Of a stretch of 64,000 nt of DNA, positions 25,277-34,476 are shown piece by piece. The DNA lies in assembly GCF_018361265.1 (NCBI RefSeq), contig NZ_JAFLNH010000002.1, forward strand, positions 1 through 64,000, written 5' to 3'. Position numbers and translations under genes: made by a program. The stretch comes from Mycobacterium sp. SM1 (GTDB taxonomy: Bacteria > Actinomycetota > Actinomycetes > Mycobacteriales > Mycobacteriaceae). The notes beneath the pieces are model-generated. The model was not told where the DNA came from. It did no database searches and saw only the letters and a program-made list of their open reading frames with translations. The stretch's first letter is position 1. The number at the start of each line of letters is the position of its first letter.

Positions 25277-25311
25277 CCGCCGAAAACCATCTCTGAGCAG
25301 GAGAACGACCC

Positions 25312-26340
25312 GTGCGCAACAACCTGAGAGGCGCGGCCTGGCGCTTCGGAATTTTCCTGATGGTTGGCCTGTTGGTGCTGGTGGGGTTGCTGATGGAATA
25401 CGGCCATGTGCGGGTCGGTAAGGGTACGACCTACAGCGCCGAATTCATCAACGTGTCTGGCCTGAAAAAGGGCAATCTCGTTCGTATCGCGGGGGTGGAG
25501 GTCGGCAAGGTTAAGAAGATCTCGATCAATCCCGATGCGACAGTGCGAGTCGAGTTTTCCGTCGAGGATTCGGTCTTGCTGACCGAGGGAACCAGGGCGG
25601 TGATCCGCTATGACAACCTGTTTGGCGCTCGCTACCTGGCCCTGGAGGAAGGGGTTGGGGGGATAACGAAGCTTAATCCCGCTCGTACGATTCCGCTGGC
25701 CCGCACCCAACCCGCACTGGATCTGGACGCCGTGACCGGGGGGTTTCGGCCACTGTTACGGGCGTTGAACCCAGAGCAGGTCAACGCTCTCAGCGCGCAG
25801 CTGATCCAGGCGCTTCAGGGTCAGGGGCCCACGATCAGCTCATTTCTGGACCAGGCGGCGGTGGTAACCAGCACGCTGGCCGACCGCGATCAGCTGATCG
25901 GGCAGGTCATCGACAACCTTAACGTGGTGCTGGGGTCGCTCGGCGGCCAAACCGACCAGTTGGACAAGGCGGTGACGTCGCTGTCGGAACTCGTCCACCG
26001 ACTGGCCGACCGCAAAACCGACATCTCCAACGCGGTGGCCTACACCAACGCGGCAGCGGCTTCCATCGTCGATCTGCTGTCGCAGGCCCGAGAGCCGCTG
26101 CGGAAGGTGGTCAGTGAAACCGACCGGGTCGCGGGCGCCGCAATCGCCGAACGCGACTATCTCGACAAGCTGCTTGACACGCTGCCGGACAAGCACCGGA
26201 TGCTAGCCCGTGAGGGGATTTACGGTGACTTCTTCGCCTTCTACCTGTGCGATCTGGTGCTCAAAATCAACGGAAAGGGAGGCCAGCCAGTCTATGTCAA
26301 GGTGGCCGGTCAGAGCACGGGGCGGTGCGCGCCGAAATGA
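25312..26340 (+). CDS. MceB-type substrate-tunnel protein
   Basis: A 342-residue Mce protein. The anchor is GIFLMVGLLVLVGLLMEYG; the Mce domain has YSAEFINVSGLKKGNLVRIA and GVEVGKVKKISINPDATVRV. A coiled-coil/helical needle region follows (LSELVHRLADRKTDISNAVA), and it ends with a short Cys-containing tail without Pro-rich extension, as is usual for MceB. The GTG start at 25312 is preceded by GAGCAGGAGAA and comes 35 bp after mceA. The stop overlaps mceC (ATGA). Confidence 0.9.
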   Translation: MRNNLRGAAWRFGIFLMVGLLVLVGLLMEYGHVRVGKGTTYSAEFINVSGLKKGNLVRIAGVEVGKVKKISINPDATVRVEFSVEDSVLLTEGTRAVIRYDNLFGARYLALEEGVGGITKLNPARTIPLARTQPALDLDAVTGGFRPLLRALNPEQVNALSAQLIQALQGQGPTISSFLDQAAVVTSTLADRDQLIGQVIDNLNVVLGSLGGQTDQLDKAVTSLSELVHRLADRKTDISNAVAYTNAAAASIVDLLSQAREPLRKVVSETDRVAGAAIAERDYLDKLLDTLPDKHRMLAREGIYGDFFAFYLCDLVLKINGKGGQPVYVKVAGQSTGRCAPK

Positions 26341-27668
26341 AATCGTTTTCTGAGCGCAACCCCCTACTCGTCGGTGCCGTCAGCACCGCAGTGATCGTGG
26401 GGGTGGTGTTGGCCGGACTTCAGTACCAACGGTTGCCGTTCGTCAACCAAAGGAACAGTTTCGGTGCCTATTTCGCCGATGCGGGTGGGCTGCAGACCAA
26501 CGCGGTTGTCGAGGTCTCCGGTTACCCTGTCGGAAAAGTATCGAGCATTAAACTGGAGGGACCCGGCGTCCTGGTCACGTTCAAAATCGATAAGGACGTT
26601 CATTTGGGAGATCGCACCGAGGCGGCGATCAAAACCAGGACACTGCTGGGCAGCAAGATCCTCGACGTCACCCCCCGCGGCGGCGGCAAGCTTAAGGGCG
26701 CTATCCCGATCGACCGGACTGTATCGCCCTACCAGTTGCCCGACGCGCTCGGCGACTTGGCCACCACGATCAGCGGGCTCAACACCGGTCAACTGTCCGA
26801 CTCGCTGGCCACCCTGGCACAAACCTTCTCCACGACCCCCCCGGATCTTCGGAACGCGGTACAGGGGATGGCGCGACTTGCGCAAACCCTCGATACCCGC
26901 GATGCGCAACTGCGCAACCTATTGGACAACGCAGCCAAATCTACAAAGGTGTTGGCCAAACGCACCGATCAGGTCGTCAGCCTGGTGAAGGACACCACTG
27001 CGTTGCTTGCTCAACTGCGGACACAAAGTGCTGCTCTGGATCAAATCTGGGCCAACCTTTCAGCAGTGTCGCGGCAACTGAAAGGACTTATCGGCGAAAA
27101 CCGCCAGCAGCTCAAGCCGGCGCTAGATAAGCTCAACGACGTATTGGCGATCCTCGACAAGCGCAAAGAGCGTGTGCAGCAAGCTCTTCCATTTTTCAAC
27201 CAATACGTCATGCAGATGAGTGAAGCGGCTGCGGGCGGTCCATGGTTACACGTGTCCGTGGCGAACCTTCCGCCGGGGCAGTTTATTCAGCCGTTCATCG
27301 ATGCCGCGTTCTCCGACCTAGGACTGGATCCGGCCACGTTGCTGCCATCCCAGCTGACCGACCCGCAAACGGGCCAACGCGCCACGCCGCCATTGCCAGT
27401 GCCGTACCCGCGGACGGGTCAGGGCGGCGAGCCGCGGTTGAATGTGCCCGACGCGATCACCGGAAATCCGGGCGACCATCAGTGCGGTTTGCCTGGCTTG
27501 GCGCTTCCCGGCCCTGGCTGCTACCCGTATCGGGAGCCACCGCCTGCCCCCCCGCCCGGCGGCCCGCCGCCCGGCCCGCCGGCCATACCCATACCCGCGC
27601 CGACGCCCGCGCCGATCTACGTGCCGGCACCGGGAGAGGCGCCGCCCCCGCCCGGAGGTCGACCGTGA
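26337..27668 (+). CDS. MceC-type substrate-tunnel protein
   Basis: A 443-residue Mce protein starting at the ATG overlapping mceB, although the frame is open further upstream. It begins MKSFSERNPLLVGAVSTAVI, the conserved MceC start with membrane anchor. The Mce domain has FGAYFADAGGLQTNAVVEVS and GYPVGKVSSIKLEGPGV. Long helices with heptads follow, then a very Pro-rich C-terminus (APPPGGPPPGPPAIPIPAPT) that is probably disordered in the periplasm or cell wall. It is coupled to mceD by TGATG. Confidence 0.9.
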   Translation: MKSFSERNPLLVGAVSTAVIVGVVLAGLQYQRLPFVNQRNSFGAYFADAGGLQTNAVVEVSGYPVGKVSSIKLEGPGVLVTFKIDKDVHLGDRTEAAIKTRTLLGSKILDVTPRGGGKLKGAIPIDRTVSPYQLPDALGDLATTISGLNTGQLSDSLATLAQTFSTTPPDLRNAVQGMARLAQTLDTRDAQLRNLLDNAAKSTKVLAKRTDQVVSLVKDTTALLAQLRTQSAALDQIWANLSAVSRQLKGLIGENRQQLKPALDKLNDVLAILDKRKERVQQALPFFNQYVMQMSEAAAGGPWLHVSVANLPPGQFIQPFIDAAFSDLGLDPATLLPSQLTDPQTGQRATPPLPVPYPRTGQGGEPRLNVPDAITGNPGDHQCGLPGLALPGPGCYPYREPPPAPPPGGPPPGPPAIPIPAPTPAPIYVPAPGEAPPPPGGRP

Positions 27669-29035
27669 TGACACGACTGCAGACCATGACAGCAACGCTA
27701 CGGAGGCGTCCGCGGCTTGTCGTGGTGGCCAGCCTTGTGGCACTGCTCGTTGCCGGCCTGGTTGTGGAGCTGCGCGCAACCAATCAGATCGCGCGAACAA
27801 CGGTGGTCGCGTACTTCGACAACAGCACCGGCGTTTTCCCTGGCGACGATGTACGCATCAGGGGCGTGCCTGTGGGCAAGGTCGTCAAGATCGAACCACA
27901 GCCGCAGCGGGCCAAGATCACGTTCTGGTTTGACCGTAGGTACAAGGTTCCTGCCGATGCGAAGGCCGTGATACTGTCACCACAGCTTGTCACGGGTCGG
28001 GCCATCCAGCTGACCCCGCCCTACACTGGGGGGGCCGCGATGAGCAGCGGCGCGGTCATCCCACAAGAGCGCACCGTGGTGCCGGTGGAATGGGATGATC
28101 TGCGGGCGCAGCTCGACCGACTGACCCAGCTGCTGCGGCCCACCCAACCAGGTGGTGTGAGCACACTTGGCGCCCTGGTCAACACCGCCGCCGACAACTT
28201 GCGGGGGCAAGGTGCAAGCATCCGAGACACCATCATCAAGCTGTCGCAGGCGGTCTCCGCGCTTGGAGACCATAGCACTGACATATTCTCCACATTGAAA
28301 AATCTGTCAACGCTGGTGACGGCGCTGCACGACAGTACTGGACTGCTTGAGCAGCTCAACCGAAACCTGGCCGCCGTGTCGGCGCTGCTGGCTGATGACC
28401 CGAGCAAGGTCGGGCACGCGGTCGAAGACCTCAATTCGGTTGTGGCCGATGTGCAGAGCTTCACCGCCGACAACCGCGAGGCACTAGGCACCGCGTCGGA
28501 CAAACTGGCGTCAATCACCAAAGCGCTGATCGACAGCCTCGACGACATCAAGCAGCTGCTCCACATTGGGCCTACAGGTTTGGCGGACATCGCGAACCTG
28601 GGTCGGCCTGCCACGGGCGGAATTGCGGGGGTGCTGGCCATTCCCAACTTCGCCAATCCACTTGCCTTCCTTTGCGGAGCGGTGCAGGCCGCGTCCCGAT
28701 TGGGCGGCGAGAAAGCGGCGAAGCTCTGTGTCCAGTACCTGGCGCCGATCGTCAAAAACCGCCAGTACAACTTCCTACCGTTGGGCGAGAATTTTTTTGT
28801 CGGCGCCCAGGCCAGACCCAATGAGATCACTTACAGCGAGGACTGGCTGCGACCCGACTACGTTCCACCCGCCCCGGATGCTCCACCAGCGTCGGCAGCT
28901 GCGCCGTCTCCAGTATCAGCGCCCCCTGATGCGGCGCCTCCGATCGAAGGACCGGCCCAGGCCGCCAAGACAATCACCGCCGATCCTTCCGCCGGCCTGC
29001 CCGGCATGATGGTGCCCTCTGGAGCTAGTTCATGA
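27668..29035 (+). CDS. MceD-type substrate-tunnel protein
   Basis: The 455-residue protein starts at the ATG immediately following the in-frame GTG that overlaps the mceC stop; either could be used. The anchor is VVVASLVALLVAGLVVELRA. The Mce domain has YFDNSTGVFPGDDVRIRGVP and VGKVVKIEPQPQRAKITFWF. The helical region and a Pro/Ala-rich tail (APPASAAAPSPVSAPPDAAP) follow. It overlaps mceE by 4 bp. Confidence 0.9.
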   Translation: MTRLQTMTATLRRRPRLVVVASLVALLVAGLVVELRATNQIARTTVVAYFDNSTGVFPGDDVRIRGVPVGKVVKIEPQPQRAKITFWFDRRYKVPADAKAVILSPQLVTGRAIQLTPPYTGGAAMSSGAVIPQERTVVPVEWDDLRAQLDRLTQLLRPTQPGGVSTLGALVNTAADNLRGQGASIRDTIIKLSQAVSALGDHSTDIFSTLKNLSTLVTALHDSTGLLEQLNRNLAAVSALLADDPSKVGHAVEDLNSVVADVQSFTADNREALGTASDKLASITKALIDSLDDIKQLLHIGPTGLADIANLGRPATGGIAGVLAIPNFANPLAFLCGAVQAASRLGGEKAAKLCVQYLAPIVKNRQYNFLPLGENFFVGAQARPNEITYSEDWLRPDYVPPAPDAPPASAAAPSPVSAPPDAAPPIEGPAQAAKTITADPSAGLPGMMVPSGASS

Positions 29036-30192
29036 GACTCACCGGTTGGCGGCCTCTCGCGGGGACGACCCTAGCGGGGATTTTGGTCATAGCTGGGATA
29101 GCCGGATGCGGCTGGCCGGGACTGAATTCGCTGCCGCTTCCCGGCACCCAGGGCAACGGACCGGGCTCGTTCGTTGTCCAGGCTCAGATGCCCGATGTCA
29201 ACACCCTCCAAGCGAACGCGCGGGTGCGAGTCGGCGATGTGACCGTTGGCCGGGTAACGAAAATCGAACTCCAAGGCTGGCATGCGCTGGTGACCATGCG
29301 CCTCAACGGCGACGTTGACCTGCCCGCCAACGCGACCGCCAAGCTCGGCCAAACCAGCGTGCTGGGTTCGCAGCACATCGAACTGGCGCCCCCCACGGAC
29401 ACTCGTCCGGCGGGTAGGCTGCACGAAGGCTCGCTGATCCCGTTGTCACACGCCGGTACCTTCCCGACCGTCGAGCAGACGCTGGCGGCGCTGGCATTGG
29501 TGCTCAACGGGGGAGGGCTGGGCCAAGCACAGGACATCACCGAGGCGCTCAGCACCGCATTTCAGGGCCGCGAGCAAGACCTGCGGAGCCTCATCGGCCA
29601 GCTGGACACTTTCACCGCCAACCTCAACGACCAGACCGGTGACATTATCGCGGCCACCGACAGTCTGAATCGCTTGGTGGGAAAGTTCGCCGCACAACAA
29701 CCCGTCCTGGATCGAGCGCTCAACACTGTCCCTGACGCGCTGGCGGTGCTCAACGACGAACGCGACAACCTTGCCGAGGCTGCCGGCCAGCTCAGCAAAT
29801 TCAGCGCCATGACGACCGACACGGTCAACAAGACGAAACAGAATCTGATCAAGGAACTCAAGGAAGTCGGGCCGGTGCTGGAATCACTCGCCAACGCCGG
29901 TCCGAGCATGACCCACTGGCTCAGCTGGCTAACCACATACCCGTTCGCCAACGAAACACTCGAAAAATTCATGCGCGGTGATTACGGCAACCTGACGATG
30001 ATCGTGGACCTCACGCTCAGCCGCATCGATGCCGGGTTTTTCACGGGCACCCGGTGGGAGTGCGATCTGACAGAGCTCGAGCTGCAGTGGGGCCGAACCA
30101 TCGGTCAATTCCCTAGTCCCTGCACAGCAGGCGGGCCCCACAACCCAGGCAATCCGCTCACGATTCCCTACCACTGGGACCAGGGGCGTTAG
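29032..30192 (+). CDS. MceE-type lipoprotein of the Mce transporter
   Basis: A 386-residue Mce protein with a lipoprotein signal: the hydrophobic stretch GTTLAGILVIAGIAGC ends in a lipobox with the acylated Cys at about residue 26, as in LprK-type MceE proteins. The Mce domain has FVVQAQMPDVNTLQANARVR and VGDVTVGRVTKIELQGWHAL. MceE is the only tunnel subunit tethered by lipid, rather than a membrane helix, in most operons. It starts by overlap with mceD (ATGA) and ends directly before mceF. Confidence 0.9.
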   Translation: MRLTGWRPLAGTTLAGILVIAGIAGCGWPGLNSLPLPGTQGNGPGSFVVQAQMPDVNTLQANARVRVGDVTVGRVTKIELQGWHALVTMRLNGDVDLPANATAKLGQTSVLGSQHIELAPPTDTRPAGRLHEGSLIPLSHAGTFPTVEQTLAALALVLNGGGLGQAQDITEALSTAFQGREQDLRSLIGQLDTFTANLNDQTGDIIAATDSLNRLVGKFAAQQPVLDRALNTVPDALAVLNDERDNLAEAAGQLSKFSAMTTDTVNKTKQNLIKELKEVGPVLESLANAGPSMTHWLSWLTTYPFANETLEKFMRGDYGNLTMIVDLTLSRIDAGFFTGTRWECDLTELELQWGRTIGQFPSPCTAGGPHNPGNPLTIPYHWDQGR

Positions 30193-31644
30193 ATGCTTCA
30201 GAAACGGATCAAGATCCAACTGGCCATCCTCGGTGTGATCGCACTGGTCGCGCTGCCGGTGACATTTGTGCACTTCACCAAACTGCCGGCCGTGCTTTTC
30301 GGCGTCGGCCGCTACACAGTGAAAATGGAACTACCGCAAACCGGCGGGCTTTATAGCTGGGCCAACGTCACCTATCGCGGCATCGAAGTAGGCCGGGTGC
30401 AATCCCTGCACTTGACCCAAACCGGTGTCGAAGCAGTGCTGTCATTGAAATCGGACATCCACATCCCCTCCGACCTCAAAGCCGAGGTGCACAGCCAAAC
30501 CGCGATCGGCGAACAATACGTCGAGCTGCTGCCGCGTAACGGCACCTCACCACCACTGAAGGACGGTGACGTCATTCCGCTGGCCGATACCTCGGTGCCG
30601 CCCGACATCAACACGCTGATCACGGCCGTGAACACCGCTTTGCGGGCAATACCCCGCAACAACCTGAAGACCGTCATCGACGAGTCGTATACAGCCGTGG
30701 GAGGTCTCGGTCCCGAATTGTCGCGCCTGGTCAAGGGCTCGTCCGATCTGGCGATCGAGGCGCGCAAGAACCTCGACCCGATGATCGCGCTGATCGACCA
30801 ATCGCCGCCGGTGCTTGACTCGCAGACCCACACCGCCGACGCGATTCAAGCATGGGCGTCGCGCCTGGCCACCGTGACCAGCGAGTTGCAGACCCACGAC
30901 CAGGCCGTCGCCGGCGTGGTGGACAACGGCGGCCCAGCGCTTGGGGAAGCTCGTCGACTGGTTGAGCGGCTGCAACCTACCCTGCCGATCCTGCTGGCCA
31001 ATCTGGTCAGCGTCGCCCAGGTTGGACTCACCTACCACAACGGCATCGAACAGTCCCTTGTGGCGTTGCCGCAGATGGTTGCCAACCACCAAATGGCCAT
31101 CGCGGCCAACGCAAACACCAAGCAGGATTACGTGGGCTTTTACATCCACACCAACCTCAACCTCAACCTGCCGCCGCCGTGCACCACCGGATATCTACCA
31201 GCCCAGCAGCAGCGCAACCCGATCTTCGAGGACTCCCCACCCCCACCCCCCGGGCTGTATTGCAGGGTGCCCCAGGATTCACCGATCGACGTGCGGGGTG
31301 TCCGTAACCTTCCGTGTGAAACCCGGCCTGGCAAGCGAGCGCCCACCGTGAAGATGTGCGAAAGCGACGAGGAGTATGTGCCGCTCAACGACGGCTACAA
31401 CTGGAAAGGCGACCCCAATGCCACCCTATCCGGCCAAGACATCCCACAGCTGCCACCAGGATCACCGCCGGCATCGGCGGGTCCGCCCGGCGCGGCGCCG
31501 CTGCCGATCGCGGCGGCCGAGTACGACCCGGCCACCGGCACCTATATCGGATCGGATGGAAAGCAATACACACAATCGGACCTGGCGCAATCCGCACCGA
31601 AGGAGAAGACATGGCAAGCAATGCTGGTCCCGCCGGGGACATGA
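30193..31644 (+). CDS. MceF-type substrate-tunnel protein
   Basis: The 483-residue sixth Mce protein. It starts MLQKRIKIQLAILGVIALVA, the conserved MceF anchor, and has the Mce domain around YTVKMELPQTGGLYSWANVT and YRGIEVGRVQSLHLTQTGVE. The C-terminal region contains four Cys in YCRVPQDSPIDVRGVRNLPC and a nearby CESDEEYVPLNDGYNWKG segment, as other MceF proteins do. Its start directly abuts the mceE TAG. All six tunnel subunits are therefore present and intact, so the transporter could be complete if MceG is supplied elsewhere. Confidence 0.9.
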   Translation: MLQKRIKIQLAILGVIALVALPVTFVHFTKLPAVLFGVGRYTVKMELPQTGGLYSWANVTYRGIEVGRVQSLHLTQTGVEAVLSLKSDIHIPSDLKAEVHSQTAIGEQYVELLPRNGTSPPLKDGDVIPLADTSVPPDINTLITAVNTALRAIPRNNLKTVIDESYTAVGGLGPELSRLVKGSSDLAIEARKNLDPMIALIDQSPPVLDSQTHTADAIQAWASRLATVTSELQTHDQAVAGVVDNGGPALGEARRLVERLQPTLPILLANLVSVAQVGLTYHNGIEQSLVALPQMVANHQMAIAANANTKQDYVGFYIHTNLNLNLPPPCTTGYLPAQQQRNPIFEDSPPPPPGLYCRVPQDSPIDVRGVRNLPCETRPGKRAPTVKMCESDEEYVPLNDGYNWKGDPNATLSGQDIPQLPPGSPPASAGPPGAAPLPIAAAEYDPATGTYIGSDGKQYTQSDLAQSAPKEKTWQAMLVPPGT

Positions 31645-31730
31645 CCGCACCGGTTCGCCCAGGCGGCAGGCATCCGGCGGCGTCATCGCCAGCAGCCGCG
31701 GACGGAGGCCGGCATGCAGCTAGCGACTGA
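31611..31730 (+). other. Short upstream frame ahead of the Mce-associated gene (39 residues)
   Basis: A frame from ATG 31611, behind a good GAAGGAGAAGAC ribosome site, runs to TGA 31728-31730; a second in-frame ATG at 31641 overlaps the mceF stop as ATGA. Its Pro/Ala/Arg-rich product (VRPGGRHPAASSPAAADGG) looks like the disordered N-terminus usual in Mce-associated proteins. It overlaps the ATG of the next gene by 17 bp in another frame. It is either a coupling peptide or the frameshifted original start of the Mas protein. Confidence 0.4.
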
Positions 31731-32343
31731 TTCCGAACTGTCTCTCGGCGACGACGATCCCGAGGCCAAAGACAACACCCTTGAATCGGACTCGCTCGAC
31801 ACCTTCCAAACGGTTGCGGCCAACGAGGACGAGGCACCCGAACCGCGGCCAAGAAAATCCGCGTCGGCGCTGCGGCACGCCCTGCTGTTCGGACTGGTCG
31901 TTATCGTCGCCCTGGGCGCGTTGGTAGGGTGGTGGGCGTTCCGCGTCCAGCAAGCCCACCAAGCGCAAATCGAGCGTAGCCAATTTCTACAAGCCGCGAA
32001 GCAGAGCGCGCTGAATCTGACGACAATCAACTGGGAGCACGCTGAGGCCGACGTGCAGCGCATTCTCGAGGGCGCGACGGGGCAATTCCACGACGACTTT
32101 GCGAAGCGCTCACAGCCATTCGTTGATGCGGCAAAACAAGTCAAGGCGACAACAGTCGGCACGGTTGACGAGGCTGGGCTGGAATCGGCGTCGGGTGATA
32201 CAGCCCAGGTTCTGGTAGCCATGACCGTGAAGGTGTCGAACCTCGGTGCACCCGAGCAGGTTCCGCGGCGATGGCGAATGCGCATCTTCATGCAGAAACT
32301 TGGCGATAAAGTCAAAATGTCTAACGTCGAGTTCGTACCATGA
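31714..32343 (+). CDS. Mce-associated membrane protein (first Mas)
   Basis: The 209-residue protein has an acidic, disordered N-terminus (SLGDDDPEAKDNTLESDSLD), one membrane helix (ALLFGLVVIVALGALVGWWA, about residues 55-74) and a NTF2-like external domain rich in helices then strands. This is the usual Mas layout of mce operons, where such proteins stabilise the transporter. It overlaps the next gene by 4 bp. A GAGG site precedes ATG 31714. The preceding short frame (31611-31730) may be its original N-terminus. Confidence 0.8.
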   Translation: MQLATDSELSLGDDDPEAKDNTLESDSLDTFQTVAANEDEAPEPRPRKSASALRHALLFGLVVIVALGALVGWWAFRVQQAHQAQIERSQFLQAAKQSALNLTTINWEHAEADVQRILEGATGQFHDDFAKRSQPFVDAAKQVKATTVGTVDEAGLESASGDTAQVLVAMTVKVSNLGAPEQVPRRWRMRIFMQKLGDKVKMSNVEFVP

Positions 32344-32993
32344 GCTGGCCGAAATTCTGGCGCACCAAGCGCGCCACCGATACCCACGCGGTGGACGACA
32401 CACCTTCGGAACCGGCGCAAACAGCGACTGTAGGGCACGGGGACAACGACGCTTCCACACAGCACAAAGGGTCAGAACTTCGACAAGGGACCACGCGCGC
32501 GGTGCCCCGCATTCGCTGGACACAGACGATCGCCTACGGGGTACTGCCCGGGCTGGCCCTGCTGCTCGCTGCAGGCGCGGGTTTTTTGAAGTGGCAGGAC
32601 GGCTCGCTCCACGAGTCACGCGTGGCTAGCACGGAATCCGTGCAGGCTGCCACCGACGGCACCGTCGCTCTACTATCCTACAGGCCCGACACTGTGGAAA
32701 AGGATCTGGAAGCTGCCCGAGGGCGACTGACCGGGACCTTTCTAAACGCCTACACATCACTGACCCACGATGTAGTGATTCCGGGGTCAAAACAGAAGCA
32801 GATCTCCGCGGTGGCCACCGTACCCGCCGCCGCATCGATCAAGGCGACTAATAGCCACGCTGTTGTGCTGTTATTCGTGAACCAAACCATCATCATCGGT
32901 CAGGATCCACCCACCAACACGGCCTCCACAGTTCGGGTCACCCTTGACAGGATCCATGGCCGTTGGCTGATCGCTGGATTCGACCCCGTGTGA
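32340..32993 (+). CDS. Mce-associated membrane protein (second Mas)
   Basis: A 217-residue protein with a basic/acidic start (MSWPKFWRTKRATDTHAVDD), one membrane helix (IAYGVLPGLALLLAAGAGFL, about residues 63-82) and an extracytoplasmic NTF2-like domain ending VTLDRIHGRWLIAGFDPV, the characteristic end of Mas proteins. It overlaps the upstream gene (ATGA). It is probably a structural helper of the Mce complex, like OrfABCD in mce4. Confidence 0.8.
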   Translation: MSWPKFWRTKRATDTHAVDDTPSEPAQTATVGHGDNDASTQHKGSELRQGTTRAVPRIRWTQTIAYGVLPGLALLLAAGAGFLKWQDGSLHESRVASTESVQAATDGTVALLSYRPDTVEKDLEAARGRLTGTFLNAYTSLTHDVVIPGSKQKQISAVATVPAAASIKATNSHAVVLLFVNQTIIIGQDPPTNTASTVRVTLDRIHGRWLIAGFDPV

Positions 32994-33003
32994 GACCACA
33001 ACG

Positions 33004-33402
33004 ATGCTGCGCCGACCCTTACTCCTCAGCGTCAAGAGCAAACTGCTGGTAGGCCCAGTCTGGGCCTGGACAGGAGTATGCGCCTTTGCCACAATGGCAC
33101 TCACATCTCCCAGCGCACATGCCGACGCGGTGGCTTACCTGGTCAACGTCACGGTACGGCCCGGCTACAATTTCGTCAACGCTGGCGACGCCTTGAGCTA
33201 CGGATACGGTATCTGCGACAACGTATTACACGGGCAGAGCTATGCGAAGCTCGTGGGCGACGTGAAGGCTGACTTCGATACCTCCGATGAGTACCAGGCC
33301 TCGTATCTGATCAGTCAGGCGGTCAACGAACTCTGTCCCGCGCTGATCTGGCAGTTACGCAACTCGGCAGCTGGATACCGGCCACCACCCGGCGGCGGTT
33401 GA
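33004..33402 (+). CDS. Secreted DUF732 protein
   Basis: The 132-residue protein begins with a signal peptide (VWAWTGVCAFATMALTSPSA, cut after SAHA). The mature part matches DUF732: YLVNVTVRPGYNFVNAGDAL, one Cys in YGYGICDNVLHGQSYAK and a second in AVNELCPALIW, presumably forming a disulphide. DUF732 proteins are small exported mycobacterial proteins of unknown function. It lies 10 bp after the second Mas gene and may be the last gene of the mce operon. Confidence 0.8.
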   Translation: MLRRPLLLSVKSKLLVGPVWAWTGVCAFATMALTSPSAHADAVAYLVNVTVRPGYNFVNAGDALSYGYGICDNVLHGQSYAKLVGDVKADFDTSDEYQASYLISQAVNELCPALIWQLRNSAAGYRPPPGGG

Positions 33403-34476
33403 GAATGAGTCTGGTCGGGAACGGGAGGAGCCAATGATCACTGACGGAAGGGCCTACGGCCTAACCTTCAACAGTATCCCGGTCGGCTGCCTATCCCCTG
33501 ATGTCCGTGGCCAGATGATGGCTAATCCAGTTCGCGCCACCGCAACCCGTGCATGCGGTTTTGCCTCACACAGGTTACCGACGCAGTTCGCGAGCAGCAC
33601 TCGGTTTGCTGCACCAAGGATTGCCGGCGGCCGACGTGATCAACCTTCGATTGCGATCACTACGACTCATCAACCCGCAGTGGTCGGTCGACCGGTGAGA
33701 GAACACGGAGCGGCCAGAACTGTGCTCGTTCTTGGTCCGCGTGCCGGAGAAAAATGCCAACATCAATTCGGTGAACAATGTCATCCACCAGTTGTATTAG
33801 ATCACCGAAAAGAGTTTTGCCAGAAACGTTTCCAGACTCCGTCACCTAGCTCTGTGGCCCTCACCGACGAGGATGCGCAGAGGGGGGCGTATCAAACGCT
33901 TGCGGGGAAACGCGAAAACACACGACAGGACCATGGGGTCACCCTCCACCACAACGAATCCGCCTCGGTGGGCCCGCGGGACGGTCATCGTCAACGCCCG
34001 CTCGGCTGTGCTCGCTTGATTTGCTCCGCACTAAATTTAGATCGTTGCCCTTCAATGGCGCTGCCTAATCTGCTGGCTGAAGAAGGCCCTGCCCAGTCGC
34101 AGCCACAGCAATGCGTCGACTGTCTTGAGTCCTTTTCGCTGAGCAATCTTCCACCGCTACGCTTGCAGGATCCCCGTTTCATACTTGGGCTTCACCACTC
34201 CCTTCTCGTTTCAGCACACCGCGTCCTATCAAGAATCAGCCAGATGACGTACTTCTTGAAGCCAGAAAACCGTGTGGCTGCGTGCGTTGTCCATCGGAGC
34301 GTTCGACGATGGGCTGTGGCTCTAGCCTTTACAGACGACACCAACAGCCTGCTACCGCGCCGCGGGAGGTTGCTGCGACTGATGTCAATACCTGCACGCA
34401 ACGCGAAAGCCTACGAATCGGCAACCAATCACTTGCAAATTGTTCATCAATACTGTTTTTGAACTGGAGAAACGCA
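33403..34476. other. About 1.07 kb with no supportable gene
   Basis: A frame of 342 codons (33434-34462) crosses it, but its translation has no domain, signal peptide or plausible codon pattern, and the composition is lower in GC than its neighbours. Fragments such as NANINSVNNVIHQLY in another frame suggest a decayed gene, but I could not assign a family. The last 20 bases (GAACTGGAGAAACG) are the ribosome site of the next gene. Confidence 0.5.

Noticed and set aside
33434..34462. Plus-strand frame of 342 codons
   Set aside because: No domain, no signal peptide, no ribosome site and an odd amino-acid make-up; the CAP gene with a good start follows in another frame.
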